A DNA stretch of 64,000 nt from Paenisporosarcina quisquiliarum (GCF_027563315.1 NZ_JAMKBJ010000007.1:88537-152536), one strand, 5' to 3'; shown: positions 9,811 to 20,949, counted from the stretch's first letter. Numbers and translations are program-made. The notes: generated from the letters alone by a model not told the origin.

Positions 9811-9850
9811 TAAAATAAGAAAACGCCTAACCAATTCAGTCGGTCAGGCG
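9811..9850 (-). terminator. Intrinsic terminator of secG
   Basis: On the minus strand CGCCTGACC pairs with GGTTAGGCG around a 9-nt loop, followed by TTTTCTTATTTT. It lies immediately after the secG stop, so est-rnr-smpB probably has its own promoter in the 90 bp that follow. Confidence 0.8.
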
Positions 9851-9865
9851 GTTCGTATGTGTTGA

Positions 9866-10093
9866 TTATAATTTTGTTACGGCAATTGCCAGTATAAAAA
9901 ATAATACGGCTAATACAATCGTTACACGGTGCAAGACAAGATCAATACCTCTTGCTTTTTGCTTCCCGAAAAGTTGCTCAGCTCCGCCAGAGATGGCACC
10001 TGATAAACCTGCACTTTTCCCTGATTGTAACAACACAACAACGATTAATGCTAGCGAAACGATGACGAGTAAAGTCAATAAAAACGCATGCAT
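9866..10093 (-). CDS. secG: Preprotein translocase subunit SecG
   Basis: The 75-residue protein has two membrane helices joined by the conserved loop [23 protein letters not shown]. SecG is an accessory subunit of the SecYEG channel. A GTG nine bases upstream is in frame but overlaps the ribosome site GGAGG. The ATG at 10093 has 8-nt spacing and is chosen. It heads the secG-est-rnr-smpB-ssrA neighbourhood. Confidence 0.95.
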   Translation of the reverse strand: MHAFLLTLLVIVSLALIVVVLLQSGKSAGLSGAISGGAEQLFGKQKARGIDLVLHRVTIVLAVLFFILAIAVTKL

Positions 10094-10348
10094 TTGTTCC
10101 ACCTCCCGATCAGAAACATCACAACAAGAACTATTTTACCAAATAATAGAGACAAGCACAATAAGGTAAGAGAAATACAATACGAATTATGTCAGATTAT
10201 TTGATAAAATGATAGAATCTTGAAGAAAAGTTTGAAGAGTCGTTCTTTTACTATGTTTATAGGACATTTCGAACACATTCTTATGCATGATTAATAGAAT
10301 CGAAAGTGCAGGATTGTGCTTTAAGCTAGACAGAGAAAGGAATTAACA

Positions 10349-11278
10349 ATGTTGATACCAAAGATGACTAGAAATGAATTTAGAGAAAACCATCATAATC
10401 ATTCTCTCTGGGATGAGGTTGTGAGAGCTTTATTAGAAAACGAAAACATTCCTTACCAATCGTTTTCGAGATATTCACTTGGTGGAAATATTGTATATGG
10501 CGTAGATGACCAGTATGTCCTGAAATTGTTTGCACCGTTTGATTCCCCCGAATTCACGATTGAAACTGAAGTACTGACACAGACGGATTGGACGAAGGTA
10601 TCGATTCAGGTTCCAGAAATCGTCCAAAGAGGGATGTACGACGGATGGAAATACTTTTTAATGACTCGGGTACCAGGTGAATTGCTAATTGACATATGGG
10701 ATGAATTGTCTGCAAACGAGAAAATCGGAGTTGCCCATGATTTAGGCTTGTTGATCAGTCAAATGCATCAACTGGATATTTCAAAGTATCGCGTTTTGGA
10801 AAACTCTTTTGAATCATGGATTTCTCTTCAGAAAGAAAACGTGGTGAAGCATCATGCGAGCACTGATCTTGCACCACATTTACTTGAGGAGGTCCAAGAT
10901 TATATCGCATCCTTCTTACCTTCCAGTGAAAAAGTACTCCTCACAGGAGAATATACTCCTTTCAATTTATTAATGAACAAAGTGAACGGACAATGGAAAC
11001 TGACCGGATTAATTGATTTCGCAGATTGTTTTATTGGCGAACCCGAGTATGATTTATTAGGTCCCATCTTGTTTAGCTTCTTTAAAGAGCCTGGGTTAAC
11101 AAGTACGTTCTTGAACTCATACGGATTAACGCTAGATAATGCAACACGATTGCGACTGATGCAACTGTTGCTCTTACACCGCTTCAGTCATTTACCGAAT
11201 TATATGGAAGGCGTAGTGGATATGGAAGAGGTTCAATCACTGCACAAGTTGTCTGAGCGATTTTTCTCTTCAGGATGA
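10349..11278 (+). CDS. Aminoglycoside phosphotransferase-family kinase, atypical catalytic loop
   Basis: The 309-residue protein has the APH/choline-kinase fold: an N-lobe with SLGGNIVYGVDDQYVLKLF (lysine of the ATP site), a hinge region MTRVPGE, and a C-lobe. The catalytic (Brenner) loop reads LLTGEYTPFNLLM where the family normally has HGDxxxxN, so Thr replaces His and Glu replaces the catalytic Asp while Asn is kept. The metal-binding LIDFADCFIGEPEYDL is normal. It stands alone on the plus strand between secG and eno, with an AAAGGA ribosome site. The substrate is unknown. Resistance to an aminoglycoside cannot be assumed. Confidence 0.8.
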   Translation: MLIPKMTRNEFRENHHNHSLWDEVVRALLENENIPYQSFSRYSLGGNIVYGVDDQYVLKLFAPFDSPEFTIETEVLTQTDWTKVSIQVPEIVQRGMYDGWKYFLMTRVPGELLIDIWDELSANEKIGVAHDLGLLISQMHQLDISKYRVLENSFESWISLQKENVVKHHASTDLAPHLLEEVQDYIASFLPSSEKVLLTGEYTPFNLLMNKVNGQWKLTGLIDFADCFIGEPEYDLLGPILFSFFKEPGLTSTFLNSYGLTLDNATRLRLMQLLLLHRFSHLPNYMEGVVDMEEVQSLHKLSERFFSSG

Positions 11279-11321
11279 TTGGTTCGTCAGGGTTTGTTTT
11301 AGGGTAATTGTGGGTTGTGTT

Positions 11322-11420
11322 ATCTGGGGTTGAGTAGATTTTATCTGGGGTAACCAGGGTGTTATTTGGGGTAACTCTGTTTTTATTTGGGGTAACCAAG
11401 GCATTATCTGGTGTATCTCC
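11322..11420. repeat. 21-bp periodic intergenic array 1 (core ATYTGGGGTAAC)
   Basis: The core ATCTGGGG/ATTTGGGG/ATCTGGTG starts at 11322, 11343, 11364, 11385 and 11406, an exact 21-bp step in five copies. The second half of each unit is variable. Looser GGGTT/GGGTAA words continue to about 11287. The array lies between the 3' ends of the APH-like gene and eno, directly beyond the eno terminator. Read on the minus strand it is open, giving a seven-residue TPxNxxV-type repetition in a frame from ATG 11435 to 11184, but there is no convincing ribosome site and the frame runs antisense into the APH-like gene. I do not call it a gene. Confidence 0.85.
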
Positions 11421-11439
11421 AATTTCACACTTCATTAAA

Positions 11440-11479
11440 GAAAAAAAGCCGCACACCTTATGAAAACGGTGTGCGGCTT
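11440..11479 (-). terminator. Intrinsic terminator of eno
   Basis: A perfect GC-rich stem (AGCCGCACACC with GGTGTGCGGCT, 10-nt loop) is followed on the minus strand by a run of seven T. It ends the glycolytic transcript, and array 1 starts about 20 bp beyond it. Confidence 0.93.
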
Positions 11480-11484
11480 TCCAA

Positions 11485-15093
<3,609 letters not shown>

Positions 15094-16281
15094 TTAGTTT
15101 TGATCGTTCAGTGCTACGACACCAGGTAGGTCTTTACCTTCCATGAACTCTAATGAAGCTCCGCCGCCAGTTGAAATATGATCCATTTTTTCAGCGACAT
15201 CGAATTTCTCAACAGCTGCGGCTGAATCACCACCACCGATTACTGTATACCCTTGTGTTTCGGCCATCGCTTTAGCAACACCTTTCGTGCCTTCCGCAAA
15301 TGGCGCCATTTCAAATACGCCCATTGGTCCATTCCAAATAATCAGTTTCGAATTGGCAATGACATCGGCATACTGAGCAGTAGTTTTAGGACCGATATCC
15401 AGACCCATCCAATCTGATGGAATCGCATCGATCGCAACTACATTTGTTTCGGCATCTTTTGAAAATTCATTTGCAACGACAACGTCGATTGGCAAGTACA
15501 AATTCACGCCTTTTTCTTTCGCTTTATCGATAAATGATTTGGCTAAATCAATTTTGTCTTCTTCAAGCAAGGATTTTCCAATATCATTGCCTTGTGCTTT
15601 AGAAAATGTATACGATAAGCCTCCACCGATAATAAGGTTGTCCACTTTATCTAATAAATGATCAATTACGCCAATTTTATCTTTTACTTTTGCACCACCA
15701 ATAATGGCAGTAAATGGTCGGTCGGGCTCAGATAATGCATTACCCAGAACGTCCAACTCTTTTTCCATCAATAACCCCGAAACTGCAGGAATATGTTTTG
15801 CAATGCCTTCAGTAGAAGCATGCGCGCGATGTGCAGCTCCAAATGCATCGTTTACAAACACATCTGCAAGCTTCGCGAATTGTTCAGCCAATTGTGGATC
15901 ATTTTTTTCTTCGCCTTTATGGAACCGGACATTTTCAAGCAATACAATGTCTCCGTCTTCCATTCCGGCAATTGCTTCTTCAACTGACGCGCCGACTGAC
16001 TCGTCCAGTTTTAGAACAGGTTTATGTAAAAGCTCACTTAAATGTTTACCAACTTCAGTCAAGCGTAACTCTTCAGTGACTTCTCCTTTTGGACGGCCCA
16101 TATGACTCGCCAAAATGACTTTCGCACCCTTTTCGATCAATTGTTGAATCGTTGGAAGTGCTGCTCGTATACGTGTATCATCAGTAATTTTGCCAGCTTC
16201 CATCGGGACGTTGAAATCCACCCGGCAAAATACGCGTTTTCCTGCTAAATCCAGCTGTTGCATTGTCTGTTTTTGTTTCAT
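15094..16281 (-). CDS. pgk: Phosphoglycerate kinase
   Basis: The protein starts [20 protein letters not shown] and has the signature [14 protein letters not shown], the substrate loop ASHMGRPKG, and the C-terminal nucleotide-binding WNGPMGVFE and [12 protein letters not shown]. It makes ATP from 1,3-bisphosphoglycerate. An upstream extension to 16299 is in frame, but GAGGAGG lies within it at correct spacing from the ATG at 16281, so 395 residues are annotated. A terminator separates it from gap, so it may be expressed by readthrough or from its own promoter. Confidence 0.98.
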   Translation of the reverse strand: MKQKQTMQQLDLAGKRVFCRVDFNVPMEAGKITDDTRIRAALPTIQQLIEKGAKVILASHMGRPKGEVTEELRLTEVGKHLSELLHKPVLKLDESVGASVEEAIAGMEDGDIVLLENVRFHKGEEKNDPQLAEQFAKLADVFVNDAFGAAHRAHASTEGIAKHIPAVSGLLMEKELDVLGNALSEPDRPFTAIIGGAKVKDKIGVIDHLLDKVDNLIIGGGLSYTFSKAQGNDIGKSLLEEDKIDLAKSFIDKAKEKGVNLYLPIDVVVANEFSKDAETNVVAIDAIPSDWMGLDIGPKTTAQYADVIANSKLIIWNGPMGVFEMAPFAEGTKGVAKAMAETQGYTVIGGGDSAAAVEKFDVAEKMDHISTGGGASLEFMEGKDLPGVVALNDQN

Positions 16282-16302
16282 GAAGAATCTCCTCCTCAAA
16301 AA

Positions 16303-16340
16303 ATTAAAAAAATAAGGAACGGAGGGTACCTCCGTTCCTT
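16303..16340 (-). terminator. Intrinsic terminator between gap and pgk
   Basis: The 12-bp perfect stem AAGGAACGGAGG / CCTCCGTTCCTT with a 3-nt loop is followed on the minus strand by ATTTTTTTAA. Its position inside the glycolytic operon would make cggR-gap transcripts more abundant than the distal genes, as is known for the B. subtilis operon. Confidence 0.88.
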
Positions 16341-16405
16341 TTACCCTACTTTATTATAGAGGTTAATGACAATATTCGCTACTTTAGCTCAAGAGCTTAA
16401 ACGTC

Positions 16406-17413
16406 TTATAAACCTTTGCTAGCCATGTGTAATGCAAGGTCGATACAACGAGTAGAGTAACCTGTTTCATTGTCATACCAAGACAATACTTTGACCATGT
16501 TTTTCTCAAGAACCATTGTAGACAATCCATCAACTGTTGATGAAGCTGCATTGCCGTTATAGTCACGAGATACTAATGGCAAGTCATTGTATTCCAAGAA
16601 ACCATTTAACTCGTTATCAGCTGCTGATTTTAAGGCTGCATTAACTTCTTCAGTTGTCACGTCTTTATCAAGTTCTACAACTAAATCAACTAATGATACG
16701 TTTGGTGTTGGTACGCGAACAGCCATACCATCTAACTTGCCTTTTAATTCAGGAAGAACTAATGATACTGCAGCTGCAGCACCAGTTGAAGTCGGAATCA
16801 TTGATTCAGCTGCTGCACGTGCACGACGGTAATCTTCATGTGGTAAATCCAAAATACGTTGGTCATTTGTGTATGAATGAATTGTTGTCATCATCCCACG
16901 TTTAATGCCAAAGCTTTCATGAAGTACTTTAGCAACTGGAGCTAAGCTGTTTGTCGTACATGATGCGTTAGAAACAACATTGTCAGTTTCTGCATTGTAA
17001 GTCTCATGGTTAACACCCATAACGAATGTCGGCATATTGCCTTTACCAGGAGAAGAAACGATTACTTTTTTCGCACCAGCTTCGATATGTTTGCCTGCAG
17101 TTTTTTCATCGCGGAAGATACCAGTTGATTCTACAACGATATCGATTTCAAGTTCTTTCCATGGTAATACGGAAGGATCTTTTTCAGCATACACACGTAC
17201 TTGTTTGCCATTGACGATTAAGTATTCACCCTCTGAAGAAACTTCAGCATCAAAAACGCCGTGAACTGAATCGTATTTTAGTAAATGCGCCAACATCGCT
17301 GCATCTGTTAAGTCGTTAATTGCTACTACTTCCACTCCGTCACGTTGTAATGCTTCGCGGAATACCACACGTCCAATACGTCCAAATCCGTTAATCGCTA
17401 ATTTTAAAGTCAT
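16406..17413 (-). CDS. gapA: Glyceraldehyde-3-phosphate dehydrogenase (glycolytic, NAD)
   Basis: The 335-residue enzyme has the Rossmann motif INGFGRIGR, the catalytic cysteine C152 in SNASCTTNSLAPV, and the C-terminal WYDNETGYS. It oxidises and phosphorylates glyceraldehyde-3-phosphate. The location directly after cggR identifies it as the glycolytic gapA rather than the gluconeogenic gapB. TAGGAGG precedes the ATG by a normal distance, and the gene lies 12 bp downstream of cggR. Confidence 0.97.
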   Translation of the reverse strand: MTLKLAINGFGRIGRVVFREALQRDGVEVVAINDLTDAAMLAHLLKYDSVHGVFDAEVSSEGEYLIVNGKQVRVYAEKDPSVLPWKELEIDIVVESTGIFRDEKTAGKHIEAGAKKVIVSSPGKGNMPTFVMGVNHETYNAETDNVVSNASCTTNSLAPVAKVLHESFGIKRGMMTTIHSYTNDQRILDLPHEDYRRARAAAESMIPTSTGAAAAVSLVLPELKGKLDGMAVRVPTPNVSLVDLVVELDKDVTTEEVNAALKSAADNELNGFLEYNDLPLVSRDYNGNAASSTVDGLSTMVLEKNMVKVLSWYDNETGYSTRCIDLALHMASKGL

Positions 17414-17425
17414 TTAAAGTTCCTC

Positions 17426-18463
17426 CTAGTTTTCATTACTCATAAGTTGAGTTAATTTTTTGGCTGCACCTTCATCCGTAATCAATACGGTCTGATGTGG
17501 TGCGTGTTTTAAATATGAAAGCATGGCAGAAGCTTTAGAAGCTCCACCTGCTACTGCTAGTAAATGTTTCACTTGATTCAGTTGTTTTAATTGAATTCCC
17601 ACCGTCCGAATCCGATGGACAGCTTTGCCCTGTTCATTGAAATAGTAACCAAACGCTTCTCCCACAGCCTGTTTCTCTGAAATAATATCCAGTTCCTCAA
17701 GACTTGAGTTTCGCCTTTTTGCCATTTCTTTCGCATCACCTATTCCATGAATGACAATGTTTGTATGGTCATATAAGTCCATCATTTCTTTAATGACAGG
17801 CTCTTTGATCATGGTTTTATAGGCGGTTTCGCTTAAATGATCAGGTAAGTATAGTGTTCGAGAAGTACCACTTGCTTGTGCGGCAAATGCAGATGCAATA
17901 TGGTTCGCTTGCAGTTCCACATTTTCCCCGATTCCACCACGTGCTGCTACAAACACTAGATTTTTAGGTTTGATATGCACCGATAAGTGATTCGTAATGG
18001 CAGCAATTGTACTTCCACCCGTGACAGCGACAGTGTCTCGCTCTTTCGATAATTGCTCCAGTTGCTTTGCAGCTTCCTGACCGATTAATGACTTCGCCTG
18101 ACTTTCTTTTTCACTGTCTCCAGGCACGATAATCACGCGATTTAACTTGAAATTCTTCTCAAGTTGTTTTTCCAGTTCACTTAAACCAGACCATTCGTGA
18201 ACTAAATTTTTCAAGCTATCTAAAACATCATTACCTTCTTGCGTAATTTCCATTCCATTTGCAAGCACATGTATTAATCCTTGTGCCCGTAAAATGTCGA
18301 GCTCTCTTCTAGTCTCCCGTTCGGTTGAGTGAACGATTTCACTGAGGGCTCTGCGACCAATTCCAGCAGTTAACTGGATGGTCATCAATAAACGATATCT
18401 TTTCTGGAGAAGCGCAGTCATTTCCGGTAACAATTTTTGTTGTGCTCCTAGTAATTGATCCAT
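17426..18463 (-). CDS. cggR: Central glycolytic genes regulator CggR
   Basis: The 345-residue SorC/DeoR-family repressor has an N-terminal helix-turn-helix (TAGIGRRALSEIVHSTERETRRELDIL, read in parts) and a C-terminal sugar-phosphate-binding domain with VAVTGGSTIAAI and VAARGGIGENVELQANHIA. Fructose-1,6-bisphosphate is the known inducer in B. subtilis. It autoregulates and controls the following gap-pgk-tpiA-gpmI-eno genes. A well conserved operator lies just upstream of its start. Confidence 0.96.
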   Translation of the reverse strand: MDQLLGAQQKLLPEMTALLQKRYRLLMTIQLTAGIGRRALSEIVHSTERETRRELDILRAQGLIHVLANGMEITQEGNDVLDSLKNLVHEWSGLSELEKQLEKNFKLNRVIIVPGDSEKESQAKSLIGQEAAKQLEQLSKERDTVAVTGGSTIAAITNHLSVHIKPKNLVFVAARGGIGENVELQANHIASAFAAQASGTSRTLYLPDHLSETAYKTMIKEPVIKEMMDLYDHTNIVIHGIGDAKEMAKRRNSSLEELDIISEKQAVGEAFGYYFNEQGKAVHRIRTVGIQLKQLNQVKHLLAVAGGASKASAMLSYLKHAPHQTVLITDEGAAKKLTQLMSNEN

Positions 18464-18488
18464 TGCATTCTCCTTCTGAAAAGTGGTT

Positions 18489-18525
18489 GGACGTTTTTTG
18501 TCCCACTATATCAATTTATGTCCCG
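18489..18525 (-). promoter_or_regulatory. CggR operator
   Basis: Read on the minus strand, this 37-bp site has two direct half-operators, CGGGAC-N6-TGAT and TGGGAC-N6-CGTCC, separated by ATAG. The spacing is identical to the CggR operator of the B. subtilis gapA operon (CGGGAC-N6-TGTC repeated). It lies downstream of the promoter and upstream of the cggR start, where a bound tetramer would block elongation. Confidence 0.9.
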
Positions 18526-18536
18526 CCTCTATATAG

Positions 18537-18565
18537 AATATACTCCTTATCTAAAAAAAGTGCAA
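18537..18565 (-). promoter_or_regulatory. Promoter of the cggR-gap operon
   Basis: On the minus strand TTGCAC (18565-18560) and TATATT (18542-18537) are separated by 17 bp, placing transcription start just ahead of the CggR operator. The -35 region belongs to a sequence duplicated at 18986-19011 (see the direct repeats). Confidence 0.75.
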
Positions 18566-18594
18566 ATAAAAAGACGTTTACGATGTAAACGCCC
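18560..18594. repeat. Left direct repeat flanking the 18.6-19.0 kb spacer
   Basis: This copy contains GTGCAA (the cggR -35 hexamer on the other strand), a 5-bp spacer and AAGACGTTTACGATGTAAAC. The right copy at 18986-19011 has the same words without the short spacer. CGTTTAC and GTAAACG form a small palindrome around 3 bp, and on the minus strand the left copy is followed by T-rich sequence, so it could act as the glutaredoxin gene's terminator. The spacer from 18464 to 18998 (535 bp) holds the cggR promoter and operator, these repeats and the two palindromic elements below, and no gene. Confidence 0.8.
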
Positions 18595-18670
18595 AGACTG
18601 TAGACAAACAAAAAATTAGTGTATATAACTGTATATTATTGAATATTGAAGAAGAGCCTACGCAAGATAT

Positions 18671-18793
18671 GTTGATTTCCATTGCGGCGGACGCGTTTCG
18701 CGGGCACGGCTTCAGTCTCCTCGTCACTACGTTCCTGCGGGGCCTTCAGCTCGTGCTGTTCCCGCTGAAGTCGCCGCCTCCACTCCAATCAAC
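18671..18793. repeat. GC-rich imperfect inverted-repeat element
   Basis: This 123-bp block begins GTTGATTTCCATTG and ends with the near-complement CCACTCCAATCAAC. It is far more GC-rich than its surroundings (GGCGGACGCG and CGCCGCCTC arms, and CCTGCGGGG inside). The composition and the GTTGATT ends resemble the multi-copy intergenic elements common in Planococcaceae and some Bacillus genomes, a statement from memory that needs a genome-wide search. No reading frame is convincing. It could be a non-autonomous mobile element or a structured RNA. Confidence 0.7.
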
Positions 18794-18839
18794 AGAAATT
18801 ATGTGTAAAGGTGTCTCTGCAAACTAATTAAGTAGGCAA

Positions 18840-18971
18840 GTGGTCGGCTATTTCTGAAGACTCCTGCGGAAAAACGGAACAAGCTAGACCCCACAGAATC
18901 AGTTGTCAGAGACAACTGATTCGAGGAGGCTGGCGTTTCGTCCGCGGAAAGCGAAAGAAATAGCCGACCAC
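18840..18971. repeat. Palindromic element with perfect 16-bp terminal inverted repeats
   Basis: GTGGTCGGCTATTTCT (18840-18855) is repeated exactly in inverse at 18956-18971. Inside lies a perfect 12-bp stem-loop (arms 18896-18907 and 18911-18922, loop AGA), flanked by GACTCCTGCGG and TTCGTCCGCGG. The nested hairpins suggest a MITE-like element or a structured transcript. It is placed between the glutaredoxin 3' end and the cggR promoter. Confidence 0.85.
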
Positions 18972-18985
18972 CTTCTTTATCAATA

Positions 18986-19011
18986 AAGTGCAAGACGTTT
19001 ACGATGTAAAC
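18986..19011. repeat. Right direct repeat, overlapping the glutaredoxin stop
   Basis: This copy, AAGTGCAAGACGTTTACGAT and onwards, matches the left repeat at 18560-18594 apart from a 5-bp deletion. Here it overlaps the last codons and stop of the glutaredoxin gene. The pair brackets about 400 bp of inserted or duplicated sequence. Confidence 0.75.
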
Positions 19012-19232
19012 ACCTCTAATAATGTCGGATAATCAATCCGACCTTCCTGAATGACCACTCCATCTCGTTCTATAACTGGTATACGAAGTAAGAATTTTTC
19101 ATGGATGTCATCATTGTCCTCAATATTAATTTCTTCTATATGTAGTACTACATCTTCTTTGACGAGTTCAAGCATCAGTCGTGCATCCTCGCATAATGGA
19201 CAATTCGGTCTCGTATAAAATTGTACGTTCAT
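18999..19232 (-). CDS. Glutaredoxin-family thioredoxin-fold protein
   Basis: The 77-residue protein begins MNVQFYTRPNCPLCEDARLM with a CPLC active site. A cis-proline segment follows in LLRIPVIERDG. It matches the short glutaredoxin-like (DUF836-type) proteins that often sit upstream of cggR in Bacillales. Its redox partner is unknown. The last codons coincide with one copy of the direct repeat described at 18986-19011. Confidence 0.88.
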   Translation of the reverse strand: MNVQFYTRPNCPLCEDARLMLELVKEDVVLHIEEINIEDNDDIHEKFLLRIPVIERDGVVIQEGRIDYPTLLEVFTS

Positions 19233-19301
19233 CTTACCGCTTCCTTTCGCAACTTTAGATTAAGTCCCTATAATCTAGAATTGTACTTTATATTTAACAA
19301 T

Positions 19302-19333
19302 GAAAAAACAAGCAGCCACTATGAGCTGCTTGT
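19302..19333 (-). terminator. Terminator of the lemA-TPM operon
   Basis: On the minus strand ACAAGCAGC pairs with GCTGCTTGT around an 8-nt loop and is followed by TTTTTTC. It lies 17 bp after the TPM-domain gene. Confidence 0.85.
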
Positions 19334-19349
19334 ATACTTTCTTTTAAAA

Positions 19350-20135
19350 TTAAAATCCGCGGCCTGCGCCGCCTCCGCCGGAAGATCCTCCGCCTCCGCC
19401 ACGGAAACCGCCACCGCCGCCTCCTCCAAAACCACCACCGAATGATCCCGGTCCGAAAATCATTGGGAAGCCACCTCGGCGTCCACGCGAACCTGGTCCC
19501 ATACCGCCTCCGCCACGACCTTTAAAAATCGTGTAAAGCACGAGGGCAATAATGATAATAGTGATGAATGACATGGAGCCTCCGCCACCGCTACCTTGAT
19601 TGGCCATTACAGGCTCCACAGCTTCTCCATTCCATTCATACTCGGTAGCAATTTCCTGATAAAAGACTTTCATAGTATTAAGTATCGCCTGATCAGCTTG
19701 ATCATTTTTCATATAAGGAACGGTAAATTCATCTAGTATGCGTCCCACTTTTCCATCGGGAAGGGCTCCTTCAAGTCCATAGCCTACTTCAACCCAAATG
19801 TCCCTTTCACCCATATCAATTACTAACAAGACACCGTTGTTTTTTTCGGCATCCCCAAGTTGATATTCGCGGAAGGCTTGGTTCGCGAAACTTTGAATGT
19901 CCGTCCCGTCGGTGGAATTAACCGTCAAAACGGCAATTTGGGCACCCGTTGCATCATCCAACCGTCTAGCCATTTCGTTAATTTCCGCTATCTGATTTTC
20001 ATTCAGTAACCCCGCAAAGTCTTGCGTATAAATGTCACCAACAGGTTTTGGAATTGTTGCCGCCTGAATCATTGGCGCAAGCGTCAACAGAAAAAGAAGC
20101 GCCGTTCCTACGAAAAGCGCAGCTTTTTTCATCAC
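19350..20135 (-). CDS. TPM-domain membrane protein with glycine-rich tail
   Basis: The 261-residue protein has a signal peptide (KKAALFVGTALLFLLTLAPMIQA), an extracytoplasmic TPM domain (QDFAGLLNENQIAEINEM, then LLVIDMGERDIWVEVGYGLEGALPDGKVGRI in parts), one membrane helix (FITIIIIALVLYTIF) and an extremely Gly-rich cytoplasmic-side tail ending GGGAGRGF. TPM/LemA pairs are widely conserved but their function is unresolved; some TPM proteins act in membrane-protein repair or have phosphatase activity. It overlaps lemA by 4 bp (ATGA), indicating translational coupling. Confidence 0.9.
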   Translation of the reverse strand: MMKKAALFVGTALLFLLTLAPMIQAATIPKPVGDIYTQDFAGLLNENQIAEINEMARRLDDATGAQIAVLTVNSTDGTDIQSFANQAFREYQLGDAEKNNGVLLVIDMGERDIWVEVGYGLEGALPDGKVGRILDEFTVPYMKNDQADQAILNTMKVFYQEIATEYEWNGEAVEPVMANQGSGGGGSMSFITIIIIALVLYTIFKGRGGGGMGPGSRGRRGGFPMIFGPGSFGGGFGGGGGGGFRGGGGGSSGGGGAGRGF

Positions 20136-20710
20136 TCGCCATCTCCTCCGAAATCGACTTTAGGTGCCTCTTCCGCGCCAGCTTCAGCTTTAAAGTATTC
20201 TTTTTCGTCAAAGCCGAAAATGCCTGCTATTAGCGCACCCGGGAAACGTTTCACTTTACGGTTATAATCAGAAACTGCGTTGTTGTAATCCTGACGTGCC
20301 ACAGACAAACGGTTTTCAGTACCAGCCAACTCATCCATCAATTGACGGAAGTTCGCATCAGATTTTAATTCAGGATAATTCTCCACAACAACCAGTAATC
20401 GGCTTAACGCACCCGATAACTCATCATTCGCTGCTGCTTGATCTTCAGGAGAGCCTGCACCTGCCAAACGAGCACGTGCTTCGGTCACACTGTCAATAAC
20501 GTCCTTTTCCTGCTTGGCAAACCCTTTAACTGTTTCCACTAAATTTGGAATCAAGTCAATACGACGTTGCAACTGATTTTCTACTTGTGCATATGCTTGG
20601 TCCACATTCTCTTCACCGTTAACGAATCCGTTATAACTTGGAATTAACATAAGAGCCAAAACAACAATAATAATGCCCACAATAATAATTGGGCCTAAAC
20701 CTTTTTTCAT
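20132..20710 (-). CDS. lemA: LemA family protein
   Basis: The 192-residue protein has a single N-terminal membrane anchor (GPIIIVGIIIVVLALMLIPSYNG) and a long helical domain with YNGFVNGEENVDQAYAQVENQLQRR and the closing RFPGALIAGIFGF of the family. The frame extends to a GTG at 20719 that overlaps the ribosome site AAGAGGTG, so the ATG at 20710 is chosen. It is cotranscribed with the TPM gene. Function is unknown. Confidence 0.93.
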   Translation of the reverse strand: MKKGLGPIIIVGIIIVVLALMLIPSYNGFVNGEENVDQAYAQVENQLQRRIDLIPNLVETVKGFAKQEKDVIDSVTEARARLAGAGSPEDQAAANDELSGALSRLLVVVENYPELKSDANFRQLMDELAGTENRLSVARQDYNNAVSDYNRKVKRFPGALIAGIFGFDEKEYFKAEAGAEEAPKVDFGGDGE

Positions 20711-20793
20711 GATCTTCACCTCTTGGATAGTATAGTCAATATCTACCTTCTTTAGAGATGATTAAAACATTTTAGTCTATACTAGCGGTGATT

Positions 20794-20885
20794 CCTACGT
20801 CAGTCGCGATTTTTCCTACGTCGAGCTCGTTTTTTCCTACGTGGACCCCGCTTTTTTCCTACGTCACTCTCCATTTTTCCTACGT
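20794..20885. repeat. 21-bp periodic intergenic array 2 (core TTTTTCCTACGT)
   Basis: CCTACGT starts at 20794, 20815, 20836, 20858 and 20879, steps of 21, 21, 22 and 21 bp. The core is preceded by a T-run and followed by a variable 8-10 bp that twice contains GAGCTCG. The array lies between the clpP terminator and lemA. Like array 1 it is open on the minus strand (ATG at 20901, stop at 20800, 33 very basic codons), but it has no ribosome site and the 22-bp step breaks the heptad phase. I consider it a DNA or RNA element, not a gene. Confidence 0.88.
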
Positions 20886-20904
20886 GAGCTCGTTTTGTCA
20901 TAAA

Positions 20905-20943
20905 CAAAAAAAGCTACAGTGACTAAACAAGTCACTGTAGCTT
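20905..20943 (-). terminator. Intrinsic terminator of clpP
   Basis: The perfect 13-bp stem AAGCTACAGTGAC / GTCACTGTAGCTT with a 7-nt loop is followed on the minus strand by TTTTTG. It directly follows the clpP stop, and array 2 begins about 20 bp further on. Confidence 0.93.
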
Positions 20944-20949
20944 CGTTAT

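Noticed and set aside
11287..11420. CRISPR array
   Set aside because: Units are 21 bp, degenerate, without separate constant repeats and unique spacers, and no cas genes are near. The same applies to arrays 2 and 3.
11184..11435. 83-codon minus-strand frame across array 1 with TPxN heptads
   Set aside because: No convincing ribosome site; it begins at the end of the eno terminator and runs antisense into the APH-like gene. The heptad pattern follows from the 21-bp DNA period.
20800..20901. 33-codon basic frame across array 2
   Set aside because: No ribosome site, and the 22-bp step shifts the repeat phase; Arg/Lys richness comes from the AGGAAAAA core.
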